A stretch of 6,153 bases of DNA from Bdellovibrionaceae bacterium UBA2351 (GCA_002344565.1 DDTZ01000006.1:1-6153), one strand, 5' to 3'. Counted from the stretch's first letter, positions 1-6,103 are shown. Program-made: numbers and translations. Notes: generated from the sequence alone by a model not told the origin.

Positions 1-124
1 AATACTGAACAACTGTGTTGCTCATGCTAGCGCTGTATTTAGTAAAGAAAGCTTCAGAACTTTTTTCATCTTGAGCTTTAAAAATCAGTTTTGAATCAAG
101 CTTACCTGTTCCAGAACGCGCGAT
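1..124 (-). other. Open reading frame fragment running off the left edge, possible degraded or partial gene
   Basis: After a TAA stop at 125-127 (minus strand), one frame stays open for 41 codons to the window edge. Its composition looks protein-like (it includes KLDSKLIFKAQDEKSSEAFF), but I do not recognise a family. There is no good start: the only ATG is at codon 34 of this stretch and has no Shine-Dalgarno sequence. In the same frame upstream of the stop lies a nine-codon ATG frame (125-154). It could be a real gene starting just inside or beyond the edge, a gene inactivated by the TAA, or chance. The neighbouring sequence to the left is needed to decide. Confidence 0.22.
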
Positions 125-150
125 TTAGAAGCAGTTATCCGCGTTTATCT

Positions 151-255
151 TCATGCGTCCGTTTGAGTTAATGTGAGAAGTTCCCTTATAAGGTCCCTCC
201 GCATACTTTTATCGAATCGTACTGAGGTTATCGCGGCGAATTTCAATTTCAACAT
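151..255 (-). other. Very small ORF (34 codons), doubtful
   Basis: An ATG frame of 34 codons (starts MLKLKFAAITSVRF) ends in a TGA that overlaps the ATG of a further nine-codon frame at 125-154, in an ATGA arrangement. No clear Shine-Dalgarno precedes the ATG at 253-255; the upstream bases are A-rich. A GGAGGG at about 196-201 lies inside the frame. The product is basic with a short hydrophobic patch and resembles nothing I know. It is more likely chance, or a remnant of the same decayed gene as the frame at 1-124, than a functional gene. Confidence 0.1.
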
Positions 256-261
256 TTGTTT

Positions 262-285
262 TTGGAATTGTATTAACAATTCCAA
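262..285. repeat. Perfect inverted repeat (10-bp stem, 4-base loop) downstream of the oxidase operon
   Basis: TTGGAATTGT and ACAATTCCAA flank an ATTA loop, a perfect 10-bp stem. It lies 25 bp past the stop codon of the haem-protein gene, where the operon's transcript should end. It is AT-rich and is not followed by a U-run on the minus strand (A-rich sequence follows instead), so it is not a textbook intrinsic terminator. It could act as a weak terminator or 3'-end stabilising hairpin, or be a protein-binding dyad. Confidence 0.45.
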
Positions 286-309
286 TACAAGTAATATCGG
301 AAGGTTTGT

Positions 310-783
310 TTATTCTTTTAATATTTCTTTTCCAAATTGGACCCATTTGCTGACTTTTTCTTTTTCTTCAGCAGTCAAAGCGCTGTCTGAATGCAAGAGG
401 CGATACCGAATAGGCGGCATTTCATTCCTATCAATTGACGCTCGTATAGCGTCTAAATCTTCAATGGGAGTTGCATGACTTTTGAAAGGATAATCAGATG
501 ACATATCAAGATGCTGTTTTGATTCTTTAATATCGTCATCGATAAGTTGTTTGGCTCCGGGAACATTTCGATACCATGGCGCAGAGCTTGAGAGACCGTG
601 ACAGTCAAAACACTTTTTCTCAAAAATAGGTTTAACTTCAGCAAGATACATTTCGTTAATTTGAATGAAATTTTCTTTTTGTAAAGTGCTTGGATTTGGA
701 TGGTGTTTCCCTTTATGAGCCCAAGCCATGAGCGTGAGCATTCCAAAAATGAAGCTCAATATTTGTCTCTTGGGGAAAGTCAT
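310..783 (-). CDS. Small exported c-type haem protein (Haem_bd family)
   Basis: The protein has 157 residues. A Sec-type signal (residues 1-22: basic KR at 5-6, hydrophobic stretch, AWA just before the likely cleavage) places it in the periplasm. CFDCH at residues 58-62 is a CxxCH site for covalent haem c attachment. The following PWY (69-71), a conserved-looking KQLIDDDIKESKQHLDMS stretch (78-95) and EMPP (121-124) match the layout of the Haem_bd family, in which the Met near PP is a plausible sixth haem ligand. The gene follows the multicopper oxidase by 12 bp. Its Shine-Dalgarno GGAG (789-792) sits in that gap, 5 bases before the ATG, so the two are almost certainly co-transcribed. A role in passing electrons to or from the oxidase is inference; single-haem proteins of this family have no well-defined function. 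The family call is strong and the function is open. Confidence 0.85.
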   Translation of the reverse strand: MTFPKRQILSFIFGMLTLMAWAHKGKHHPNPSTLQKENFIQINEMYLAEVKPIFEKKCFDCHGLSSSAPWYRNVPGAKQLIDDDIKESKQHLDMSSDYPFKSHATPIEDLDAIRASIDRNEMPPIRYRLLHSDSALTAEEKEKVSKWVQFGKEILKE

Positions 784-795
784 TTTTACTCCAAA

Positions 796-1302
796 TTAAA
801 ACTTGTACTGAAACCCAACACCAACGCTTTTGTCCGTAAACTTGAGACCTGCGCCCCAATGCCACTTAGGACCGTACATCAAAGAGACCGCTAGGTCAGA
901 ACCAAACTCTTCATCTTGTCTCCATGTATACTCAGCTTCGGTGAATACCGAGCTCGTCCATTGAAAACGTTTTTCGAGATCAACTCGAAACTTTCCTTTA
1001 TGATCGACGAGAAAATTGGTCTTGATAAGAAGTGGTAGTAAATATCCAAAACCAATTTGACCACGAGTTTCATCGTGAATGACGGAACCGCCTAGTATAA
1101 CATTGAAATAGTTGTTGAACCATCGTCGATAAAAAAGGTCGCCCTCAGCGTCCCAATCGTCATCTTTTCGGGTTTCAATTTTTCCTTCAAATTCGTTCCA
1201 GGTTTGGGTGAACTTGAATCCCGCTTCTGCGTGATTAGTCGCCGCTTGTAAGTAGCCAGACTTATACCAGTGATCGTGAAGGTGCGGATCATGTTTTTCA
1301 TG
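796..1302 (-). other. CopB/PcoB-like beta-barrel domain at the C-terminus of the oxidase
   Basis: Residues ~573-740 follow the complete oxidase fold. They open with HEKHDPHLHDHWYKSG and continue with alternating polar/hydrophobic, aromatic-rich strands, for example GGSVIHDETRGQIGFGYLLP and GAGLKFTDKSVGVGFQYKF. I count about eight to ten possible strands, fewer than a separate full-length PcoB barrel would need. The terminal residue is Phe, a common recognition feature for outer-membrane assembly. In classical copA-copB operons this domain is a separate gene directly downstream; here the two share one uninterrupted frame. It may anchor the oxidase at the outer membrane or bind copper itself. 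Confidence 0.6.
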
Positions 1303-3018
1303 AGTTGCCATTTCAGGGGAAGGTTTAAAGCTCATGTATTTCACAACACGGGCCATTCCAGTTTTCATATGATACAAGTTATGACAGTGAAGCATCCATT
1401 GACCCGGCTCATTTGCATAAAATTCGATGGTTCTTGTTCCCATTGGTGGAACGTCTACTGTGTGCTTGAGTGGAGAGCGGTCGCCATTTTTATTTAAGAC
1501 ACGAAAAAAGTGACCATGCAGGTGCATCGGGTGATGCATCATCGTCCCATTTACAAAAGTAAATCTCACTACATCACCTTCGTTGATAAGGATGTCACGA
1601 TCCTCATGAATAGCTTTACCGTTGATGTGCCAAACGTAGCGTTCCATATCTCCGCCCAAGACAAGCTTAAGATCCGTGCCCTTTGCGGTTTTAGGAAGAA
1701 CGGTCGATTCTTTCGCTTTTAAGTTATCAACTGTGAGTGTCGGGATAACTTCGCCAGGCGTAACCGTTTGTGTAATACCGTGCCCAGCATGAGGATCAGT
1801 TGACTCTTTCTTTTTTGAAGTTTGAACTTTAGCCTTATTATGACCTTCATGGTTCATCGTCGAATGATCCATTTTACTGTGATCCATGTTGCCATGATTC
1901 ATCTTTGAGTGATCCATTGTCGCGTGGTTCATCTGGCTGTGATCCATTTTTGAATGATCCATCCCACCATGGCCTGAGTGCGACCCATGATCCATTGGTG
2001 CATAGAGATCTGGAGCAGGTTTGTCGGGAGCTGCAACCTTAGGTCCCATTCCAATCCAAGCAGAGGCATAACCTGTCACATCTTGCACTGTTGCTCTAAG
2101 CTCATAGTTCTTATGCTCTGGAACTGTGAAAAGAACGTCGTAGGTTTCAGCCATTCCCATCAAGAGTTCATCTGTATAAACAGGCTCTATATCGACGCCA
2201 TCGGCAGAGATCACTTGCATGGGAGTTTGCCCTAAGGAAACGTAAAAGTAACTTGAGGCTCCTGCGTTAATGATTCTAATTCTAACTTTCTCTCCTGGAT
2301 GTGCCACCAATAACTGAGAATCTTTTTTTCCGTTAATTAAAAAAGCATCGTAACCAACATCTGAAAGATCCATTCCTCCCATGCGGTCAAGCTCGTTGGC
2401 GAAATAGGTTTTCAGCTCACCAGCTTTTGCCGCACCAAAAATCGAACGCACTGAATTTTTTTTATAAAGATAAAAATCTCCGTCTTTTCTAAGATTGCGA
2501 ATGATTTGATCGGCATTTTCATCCGACCAGTCGCTAAGAACTACGACGGCTTCTTTGTCAGCTTTGATGGTTTCTTTTTTTGGATGAATGATAAAGGCAC
2601 CATAGACACCTTTTTGTTCTTGTACCATTGTATGCGAGTGATACCAATAAGTGCCGTGTTGTCTGATCTTAAATTTGAAAGTGCGTGACTGGCCTGGAAA
2701 AATTGGTGGTGTATTAACGTACGCAACTCCGTCCTCTAGAGGTGGCAACAAGATTCCATGCCAGTGAACAGAGGCCTCTTCGTTTTCTAACTTATTGTTG
2801 ACCGTGATTTCCGCGTCGTCGCCTTCAGTAAACTCCAAGGTAGGCGCTGGAATACCGCCATTAACAGAAATTGCAAAATCAACGTCCTTGCCTGTTACAT
2901 TGAACTTTTGATTTGCGATATTGAGCTCATATCGAACCGTTTTGGCGAAACTAGTACTTGCGAGGGTTACTAGGAAAAGACTTAAAATGAGATTAAATAA
3001 GAATATTTTCATAGTCAT
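796..3018 (-). CDS. Secreted multicopper oxidase (CopA/PcoA type) fused to a CopB-like C-terminal domain
   Basis: The protein has 740 residues and is longer than the roughly 600 usual for CopA/PcoA. Residues 1-25 are a signal peptide ending in SFA; it has no twin arginine, so it is Sec-type. Three cupredoxin domains follow. Copper motifs are HWHG (85-88), YHSHT (126-130), HPMHLHGH (496-503) and HCHNLYHMKTGM (544-555). Together they give a full set of type 1, 2 and 3 copper ligands, with Cys545 and the likely axial Met555, so the enzyme should be active as a periplasmic copper (I) oxidase. Residues 342-393 are Met/His-rich. After the last copper site, residues ~573-740 begin with a His-rich linker and then look like the beta-strand-rich outer-membrane domain of CopB/PcoB, ending in aromatic Phe as barrel proteins often do. 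The start at 3018 is supported by an in-frame TAG four codons upstream and AGG 8 bases before the ATG. It is the first gene of an operon with the haem protein, under a CueR-type promoter. The MCO call is firm; the CopB-like tail rests on pattern and context. Confidence 0.95.
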   Translation of the reverse strand: MTMKIFLFNLILSLFLVTLASTSFAKTVRYELNIANQKFNVTGKDVDFAISVNGGIPAPTLEFTEGDDAEITVNNKLENEEASVHWHGILLPPLEDGVAYVNTPPIFPGQSRTFKFKIRQHGTYWYHSHTMVQEQKGVYGAFIIHPKKETIKADKEAVVVLSDWSDENADQIIRNLRKDGDFYLYKKNSVRSIFGAAKAGELKTYFANELDRMGGMDLSDVGYDAFLINGKKDSQLLVAHPGEKVRIRIINAGASSYFYVSLGQTPMQVISADGVDIEPVYTDELLMGMAETYDVLFTVPEHKNYELRATVQDVTGYASAWIGMGPKVAAPDKPAPDLYAPMDHGSHSGHGGMDHSKMDHSQMNHATMDHSKMNHGNMDHSKMDHSTMNHEGHNKAKVQTSKKKESTDPHAGHGITQTVTPGEVIPTLTVDNLKAKESTVLPKTAKGTDLKLVLGGDMERYVWHINGKAIHEDRDILINEGDVVRFTFVNGTMMHHPMHLHGHFFRVLNKNGDRSPLKHTVDVPPMGTRTIEFYANEPGQWMLHCHNLYHMKTGMARVVKYMSFKPSPEMATHEKHDPHLHDHWYKSGYLQAATNHAEAGFKFTQTWNEFEGKIETRKDDDWDAEGDLFYRRWFNNYFNVILGGSVIHDETRGQIGFGYLLPLLIKTNFLVDHKGKFRVDLEKRFQWTSSVFTEAEYTWRQDEEFGSDLAVSLMYGPKWHWGAGLKFTDKSVGVGFQYKF
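1843..1962 (-). repeat. Eight tandem 15-bp repeats encoding Met/His pentapeptides
   Basis: Within the oxidase, residues 353-392 read as eight consecutive pentapeptides of the form M-[D/N]-H-x-x (MDHSK, MDHSQ, MNHAT, MDHSK, MNHGN, MDHSK, MDHST, MNHEG). A less regular MDHGSHSGHGG leads into them. Met and His are soft and borderline copper ligands, and Met-rich segments in CopA/PcoA and CueO bind Cu(I)/Cu(II). The segment lies between the second and third cupredoxin domains, as in those relatives. A 15-bp tandem array can change copy number by slippage without breaking the frame. Confidence 0.9.
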
Positions 3019-3047
3019 GTATACGACCTATACCTTTCTTTTGTGAC

Positions 3048-3078
3048 AGCGTAAGGCTTCCAACAGTGGGAAGGTCAA
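3048..3078 (-). promoter_or_regulatory. CueR-type promoter/operator of the multicopper oxidase operon
   Basis: On the minus strand, -35 TTGACC (3073-3078) is separated by 19 bp from a weak -10 TACGCT (3048-3053). The spacer carries the dyad CCTTCC-N7-GGAAGC (3056-3074), one base off a perfect CueR palindrome. A 19-bp spacer is too long for ordinary sigma-70 use and is typical of MerR-family promoters that are untwisted on metal binding. The expected transcript begins near 3041, giving a leader of about 23 bases. It lies between the cueR stop and the oxidase start, so the oxidase operon need not depend on read-through from cueR. Confidence 0.85.
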
Positions 3079-3090
3079 ATCACGACAATT

Positions 3091-3480
3091 TTATTGGCTC
3101 GCCAAGTCATCAAGAATGGGACAGTCAGGTCTTTGATCTCCGTGACAGCATTTAGCGAGATGCTTAAGACTTTTTACCATTCCTTGAAGTTCGGCAATTT
3201 TCTTTTCCATCTCATCTATATGTTTAGTAGCTAAGCTTTTAACTTCCGAACTCGCTCTTGTTTTATTGCGCCACAAACCTACAAGTTTTTTAATCTCTTT
3301 CATGGAAAAACCCATATTTCGAGATCTTTTCACGAAGGATAAAATATTAACATCAGTTTCCGAATACGTGCGGTAGCCAGCTTCAGAACGGCTAGCCTTT
3401 GGAATAATACCAACAGATTCGTAGTGACGAATAAGTTTAGCATTAATGCCCGACATTTTTGCTGCTTGCCCAATATTCAT
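3091..3480 (-). CDS. cueR: CueR-type Cu(I)-responsive MerR-family regulator
   Basis: The protein has 129 residues, a normal CueR length. The winged helix-turn-helix starts at the first residues (NIGQAAKMSGINAKLIRHYE, 2-21), followed by a GYRTY wing (35-39), a dimerisation helix (about 76-107) and the metal loop. Cys112 and Cys120, in CHGDQRPDC, occupy the same numbered positions as the two Cu(I)-binding cysteines of E. coli CueR. Ser77 matches the residue that separates monovalent-metal sensors from the divalent-metal type, which carry Cys there. So it should sense Cu(I) (or Ag(I)/Au(I)) in the cytoplasm. Unlike E. coli CueR it has an extra Cys111 and lacks the C-terminal CCHH tail. The ATG at 3480 follows a GAGGGA about 6 bases upstream. 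It is divergent to the ATPase gene and upstream of the oxidase operon, and its own promoter carries the best operator, which implies autoregulation. Confidence 0.95.
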   Translation of the reverse strand: MNIGQAAKMSGINAKLIRHYESVGIIPKASRSEAGYRTYSETDVNILSFVKRSRNMGFSMKEIKKLVGLWRNKTRASSEVKSLATKHIDEMEKKIAELQGMVKSLKHLAKCCHGDQRPDCPILDDLASQ

Positions 3481-3516
3481 AATTTGTCCCTCGTTTAACT
3501 GTTACAATACAGAACG

Positions 3517-3547
3517 AGTATAAACCTTCCCAATATTGGAAGGTCAA
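3517..3547 (-). promoter_or_regulatory. CueR-type promoter/operator of cueR (perfect dyad)
   Basis: On the minus strand: -35 TTGACC (3542-3547), 19-bp spacer, -10 TATACT (3517-3522, five of six consensus bases). The operator ACCTTCC-N7-GGAAGGT (3524-3544) is a perfect palindrome in its 7-bp arms and starts inside the -35. The likely transcript starts near 3510, about 30 bases before the ATG. This is the strongest -10 and best dyad of the three copper promoters, which fits an autoregulated activator gene with some basal expression. Confidence 0.88.
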
Positions 3548-3618
3548 GAAAGACTACAAATTATCAAATTAAAACATACCTCCCCAGGTTATTTTGCAGC
3601 TAGTAACATATTTGCCTA
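3548..3618. other. Spacer between the two divergent copper promoters
   Basis: About 70 bp separate the -35 elements of the cueR and ATPase promoters. The stretch is AT-rich. I see no gene, third dyad or terminator in it. The two operators are separate, so CueR must bind each independently; this differs from divergent MerR loci that share one operator. Confidence 0.5.
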
Positions 3619-3649
3619 TTGACCTTCCAATCCTTGGAAGGCGCATGAT
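3619..3649 (+). promoter_or_regulatory. CueR-type promoter/operator of the copper ATPase gene
   Basis: -35 TTGACC (3619-3624), 19-bp spacer, -10 CATGAT (3644-3649, four of six consensus bases). The operator CCTTCC-N7-GGAAGG (3623-3641) has perfect 6-bp arms. The distance from dyad to -10 is 2 bp, the same as at the other two promoters in this locus. Transcription should begin near 3656, giving a leader of about 43 bases before the ATPase ATG at 3699. The site lies inside the upstream extension of the ATPase reading frame, which argues against any earlier start. Confidence 0.87.
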
Positions 3650-3689
3650 GACTTTATACGAAGTCTTCCTCTTTAATGGAAACTTGAAC

Positions 3690-3693
3690 GGAG
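3690..3693 (+). promoter_or_regulatory. Shine-Dalgarno sequence that fixes the ATPase start
   Basis: GGAG lies 5 bases before the ATG at 3699. The reading frame is open further upstream, with in-frame ATGs at 3594, 3645 and 3648. The first precedes the promoter and the other two overlap the -10 element, so none can be on the expected transcript. Confidence 0.8.
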
Positions 3694-3698
3694 ATTTT

Positions 3699-6095
3699 AT
3701 GGATCATTCAGAGCGCCACCACAAAAATCATAATCATGGTCAAGACCAAACACATGAGGGCCAATCGTGCTGCTCGATTGATCATAAAAAAGAAACAGGT
3801 CTTGTGAAAGATCCTGTTTGCGGAATGATGATTGATCCAAAAACAGCTAAGGGCGGCAGCACAAACCATAATGGTGAAACTTATTATTTCTGCAATCCAA
3901 ATTGCAAAACCAAATTTGAAGCCGAACCTTCAAAGTATTTATCTCCTCAAACTATCAAAGTCGAAAAAATTGATAAGGAAGCGATTTACACTTGTCCGAT
4001 GCATCCTGAGATCAGACAAAAAGGGCCGGGAAATTGCCCTATTTGCGGAATGGCCCTGGAACCTGAAGAAGTTTCCTTGCAAGAAGTGGAAAATCCCGAG
4101 CTGACTGACTTTACAAGAAGATTTAAGGTCAGTGTTCCTTTAACCGTTCCACTTTTACTTCTTGCGATGTCTGATTTAATTCCGGGACAACCAGTACAGC
4201 ACGCCATTCCTGCTTGGATAAATGCTGGTATTCAGTTTTTGTTAGCGACCCCAGTGGTTCTTTGGGCCGGTCTTCCGTTCTTTGAGCGAGGCTGGGCCTC
4301 GGTAAAAACTAGAAAATTTAATATGTTTACACTGATCGCTTTAGGAACTGGCGTTGCCTATATATTTAGTTTAGTTGGCACATTCCTTCCTTCTGTTTTT
4401 CCGGACAGCCTCAAGGTTCACGGAGGAATGGTTCCTCTTTATTATGAGGCGGCCGCTGTTATCACGGCGCTTGTTTTACTAGGTCAGGTTCTTGAACTGA
4501 GAGCTAGAAATCAAACCGGAAACGCCATACGAGCACTTTTAGGTCTTGCTCCAAAGACGGCGCGCAAAATTAGGACTGACGGTTCGGAAGAAGATATTCC
4601 CGTCGAACATATTCACGTCGGCGATCTTTTGCGAGTAAGACCTGGCGAAAAAATTCCGGTGGATGGCCAAGTAACTGAGGGGCGAAGTGCGGTGGATGAA
4701 TCCATGATCACGGGCGAACCAATTCCAGTTGAAAAAGATAGAGGGGATACCGTTACGGGAGCAACGGTAAATGGAACAGGCAGCCTTGTCATGAAAGCAA
4801 CCAAAGTTGGCTCCGATACGCTACTTTCTCAAATTGTGAAGATGGTCTCACAAGCTCAGCGCAGCCGCGCTCCCATTCAAAAATTAGCTGATACGGTTTC
4901 AGGATACTTTGTTCCCGCAGTCGTATTAATTGCGATAATTACATTTGTCGTTTGGTATCTAGTAGGACCAGAGCCACAACTTACCCATGCGATTATTAAT
5001 ACCGTAGCCGTTCTTATTATTGCGTGCCCGTGTGCGCTTGGGCTTGCAACACCCATGTCAATTATGGTGGGAACTGGAAAAGGAGCAACCCTTGGCGTTC
5101 TCATTAAAAATGCCGAAGCCTTAGAAACTTTGGAAAAAATCACAACTCTTGTTGTAGATAAAACAGGAACCTTGACTGTAGGAAAACCAAAATTGTCAGC
5201 AGTTAAAACACTGAATGGTTTTGAAGAATCTGACGTTTTAGCGCTGGTCGCCTCTCTTGAAAAATCAAGTGAGCATCCACTTGCTGAAGCTATTGTTCAA
5301 GGAGCCACTGAAAGAAATTTAAAAATTGAATCTGTTTCTGAGTTTGAGTCAATCACTGGAATGGGTGTGAAAGGAAAAATTCAAAATCGTAACGTCCTTG
5401 TCGGAAATAAAAAACTTCTCGAAAAATTTGAAATAGAAGCGAATCAACTTACTCAAATAGCAAATGAACTTCAAAGCACAGGACATGGGGCTATGCTTGC
5501 AGCGATTGACGGAAAGCCCGCAGCTGTCATCGCTGTTAAAGATCCAATCAAGGGTTCTGCAAAACCTGCGATTGATTACTTCCACTCAAAAGGGATCGAA
5601 GTCGTAATGCTCACAGGCGATAATCGGAGCACCGCTGAAGTTGTGGCTCGCGAGATGGGAATTGTCCGAGTCGAAGCAGAAATTCTTCCTCAACAAAAAA
5701 GTGAAATCGTAAAACGACTTCAATCAGAAGGGAAAATCGTTGCGATGGCTGGCGATGGAATTAACGACGCCCCCGCTTTAGCTCAAGCTGATGTGGGCAT
5801 CGCTATGGGAACCGGCACAGATGTCGCAATGGAAAGCGCTGGAGTCACTCTTGTTAAAGGAGATCTCACCGGCGCCGTACGCGCGCACAAATTAAGTCAG
5901 GCTACTATGAAGAACATTCGTCAGAACTTGCTTTTTGCATTTGGATACAACACTCTCGGTGTGCCAGTTGCCACCGGCCTACTCTATCCTATGTTTGGAA
6001 TTTTATTAAGCCCGATGATCGCAAGTTTGGCGATGAGTTTAAGTTCCGTTTCGGTAGTTGGGAATGCTTTAAGGCTGCGTGGTGAAAAAGTTTAG
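3699..6095 (+). CDS. copA: Cu(I)-exporting P1B-1-type ATPase with YHS and CPMHP metal-binding N-terminus
   Basis: From the ATG at 3699 the protein has 798 residues. The N-terminus has a His-rich tail with CC (residues 1-27), a YHS domain (about 36-82: DPVCGM, YYFCNPNC) and a heavy-metal-binding domain (about 95-125: CPMHP, CPICGM). No GMxCxxC HMA domain is present. Eight membrane segments follow in the P1B pattern. Catalytic motifs are complete: TGEP (338-341, dephosphorylation), CPC in M6 (443-445), DKTGT with phosphorylated Asp487, SEHP (524-527, the P1B hallmark), TGDN (639-642) and GDGINDAP (685-692). GYN in M7 (749-751) and MSLSS in M8 (779-783) match the P1B-1 Cu(I)/Ag(I) signature rather than Zn or Co types. 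It should move Cu(I) from cytoplasm to periplasm using ATP. It is transcribed divergently from cueR under a CueR-type promoter. Silver as an additional substrate cannot be excluded. Its end lies 8 bp from a convergent tRNA gene. Confidence 0.97.
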   Translation: MDHSERHHKNHNHGQDQTHEGQSCCSIDHKKETGLVKDPVCGMMIDPKTAKGGSTNHNGETYYFCNPNCKTKFEAEPSKYLSPQTIKVEKIDKEAIYTCPMHPEIRQKGPGNCPICGMALEPEEVSLQEVENPELTDFTRRFKVSVPLTVPLLLLAMSDLIPGQPVQHAIPAWINAGIQFLLATPVVLWAGLPFFERGWASVKTRKFNMFTLIALGTGVAYIFSLVGTFLPSVFPDSLKVHGGMVPLYYEAAAVITALVLLGQVLELRARNQTGNAIRALLGLAPKTARKIRTDGSEEDIPVEHIHVGDLLRVRPGEKIPVDGQVTEGRSAVDESMITGEPIPVEKDRGDTVTGATVNGTGSLVMKATKVGSDTLLSQIVKMVSQAQRSRAPIQKLADTVSGYFVPAVVLIAIITFVVWYLVGPEPQLTHAIINTVAVLIIACPCALGLATPMSIMVGTGKGATLGVLIKNAEALETLEKITTLVVDKTGTLTVGKPKLSAVKTLNGFEESDVLALVASLEKSSEHPLAEAIVQGATERNLKIESVSEFESITGMGVKGKIQNRNVLVGNKKLLEKFEIEANQLTQIANELQSTGHGAMLAAIDGKPAAVIAVKDPIKGSAKPAIDYFHSKGIEVVMLTGDNRSTAEVVAREMGIVRVEAEILPQQKSEIVKRLQSEGKIVAMAGDGINDAPALAQADVGIAMGTGTDVAMESAGVTLVKGDLTGAVRAHKLSQATMKNIRQNLLFAFGYNTLGVPVATGLLYPMFGILLSPMIASLAMSLSSVSVVGNALRLRGEKV

Positions 6096-6103
6096 GGAAA
6101 AAC

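Noticed and set aside
1..180. Direct repeat of the tRNA-Val 3' end as an attachment site
   Set aside because: No match to the tRNA 3' sequence (T arm or acceptor strand) was found by eye in the left flank.
299..304. GGAAGG half-site resembling a CueR operator near the end of the haem-protein gene
   Set aside because: There is no partner CCTTCC at the required 7-bp spacing and no -35/-10 pair.
173..478. A 101-codon open frame on the plus strand
   Set aside because: It overlaps the C-terminal part of the haem-protein gene in antisense, has no Shine-Dalgarno sequence and an unlikely composition.
1840..1995. CRISPR array or non-coding tandem repeat
   Set aside because: The 15-bp period is in frame and explained by the Met/His pentapeptides of the oxidase; there are no spacers.
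3594..3698. An upstream ATG as the ATPase start
   Set aside because: The CueR operator and promoter lie inside this stretch, so it would not be on the transcript; GGAG precedes the ATG at 3699.
4384..4392. CCTTCC inside the ATPase gene
   Set aside because: A single half-site in coding sequence without the paired arm.
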